The notes under the pieces are model-generated. The model had not been told where the DNA came from and made no database searches. It worked only from the letters and a program-made list of their open reading frames with translations. The position numbers and the translations under genes were made by a program. Shown in pieces: positions 63,620-64,000 of a stretch of DNA of 64,000 nt (positions are counted from its first letter, which is position 1; each line of letters begins with the position of its first letter). The DNA lies in contig NZ_CP027190.1 of the NCBI RefSeq assembly GCF_002970915.1, positions 992,001 through 1,056,000 of the forward strand, given 5' to 3'. This DNA is from Lactobacillus sp. CBA3605 (GTDB lineage Bacteria; Bacillota; Bacilli; Lactobacillales; Lactobacillaceae).

Positions 63620-64000
63620 ATGAACGATTATTTTAAAACTCAGATTCCTGTTTTTAACCAACATTGGGCTGAAATTGCGCCGTTTTTCACCGCTATTACA
63701 GTTCCTGAAAAAACGACTTTATTACGTGAAGGCGATATCGCTCATAACATTTACTTTGTCGATGCGGGGGCCGTCCGGCTTTGGCACAATGATGATGGCC
63801 GTGATATTACGGTACAGTTCTTCTTTGAGAATCAAATCGTCGCTTCTTTTCAAAGTCTAACTGAACAAACCCCGAGTCAGTTCTCGTTAGAAACTTTAGC
63901 GCCAACTCAGCTTACGAAATTATCGTACCCGCACTTTAACCAGCTCGTCGAAAAATACCCGGCACTCCAACAGACGATGACTCATCAGATTAGTTCCCGT
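63620..64000 (+). CDS. Crp/Fnr family regulator, 5' part
   Basis: The first 127 residues of a Crp/Fnr-type regulator, cut by the window edge. It begins MNDYFKTQIPVFN and shows the cyclic-nucleotide-binding-like beta roll (TVPEKTTLLREGDIAHNIYFVDAGAVRLWHND, then FFFENQIVASFQSL). No cysteine is present in the visible part, so an FNR iron-sulfur cluster is unlikely. GAGGT precedes the ATG by 8 bases. The DNA-binding domain lies outside the window. Confidence 0.88.
   Translation, partial: MNDYFKTQIPVFNQHWAEIAPFFTAITVPEKTTLLREGDIAHNIYFVDAGAVRLWHNDDGRDITVQFFFENQIVASFQSLTEQTPSQFSLETLAPTQLTKLSYPHFNQLVEKYPALQQTMTHQISSR

Overview
The window is chromosomal DNA from a low-to-mid GC Gram-positive lactic acid bacterium of the Lactobacillaceae, most likely in or near the Lactiplantibacillus plantarum group. 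Reasons: AGGAGG-type ribosome binding sites with many TTG/GTG starts, CcpA cre sites in sugar and glycerol promoters, an LPXTG-type and a WxL surface protein, a second LepA-like GTPase, and a gallate decarboxylase/permease/LysR trio like the tannin-degradation genes of L. plantarum. I saw no rRNA, tRNA, CRISPR array or intact insertion sequence. Species identity is inference.

Layout. 0-8.2 kb: DUF2798 membrane protein, cytochrome-b5-like protein, Nramp metal transporter, a c-di-GMP pair (EAL then GGDEF), a VIT-family protein, and nrdD-nrdG with an NrdR box. 8.2-16.9 kb: a lipoprotein, then a fructan-type operon (GPH transporter, GH91 beta-helix enzyme, GH32 fructosidase) with its LacI repressor and a divergent ROK fructokinase, then an M20 peptidase. 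The enzyme set reads as uptake and intracellular hydrolysis of difructose anhydride to fructose and fructose-6-phosphate. 17-24.5 kb: a IIABC PTS with a leader terminator, then a complete exosortase-G locus (Firmicu-CTERM substrate, XrtG, family-2 glycosyltransferase, pterin-synthase-like protein, multispan membrane protein). 24.8-30.6 kb: deformylase-like protein, ApbE flavin transferase, a frameshifted MFS gene bracketed by identical 33-bp terminators, LepA2 and a Dus enzyme.

30.7-40.4 kb: gallate genes (LysR, permease, LpdC), a cluster of DnaA-box-like 9-mers, CDF exporter with ArsR repressor, a 32-codon membrane ORF, a serine-rich LPXTG-type adhesin, a Mor-like regulator, arsenate reductase, an HxlR-like regulator and an orphan WxL protein. 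40.6-48.3 kb: MacB/FtsX-type ABC transporter, a copper operon (two cupredoxins, P-type ATPase, a 37-aa membrane peptide) behind CopY-like boxes, a small acidic protein, a matrixin-like protease and an alpha/beta hydrolase. 48.5-64 kb: a GGDEF-EAL protein with a doubtful start codon, glpK-glpD/O-glpF, MerR/amidohydrolase/SDR genes, LtrA, an AraC regulator, a Cof-type phosphatase, a MarR-controlled ABC exporter, a quinone-oxidoreductase-like enzyme and a truncated Crp/Fnr regulator.

The two most notable systems are the XrtG/Firmicu-CTERM locus and the GH91-based fructose-dianhydride operon. A dispersed family of five related terminator hairpins, with compensatory base changes, punctuates the window. 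All functional statements come from reading motifs by eye; no similarity search was run.
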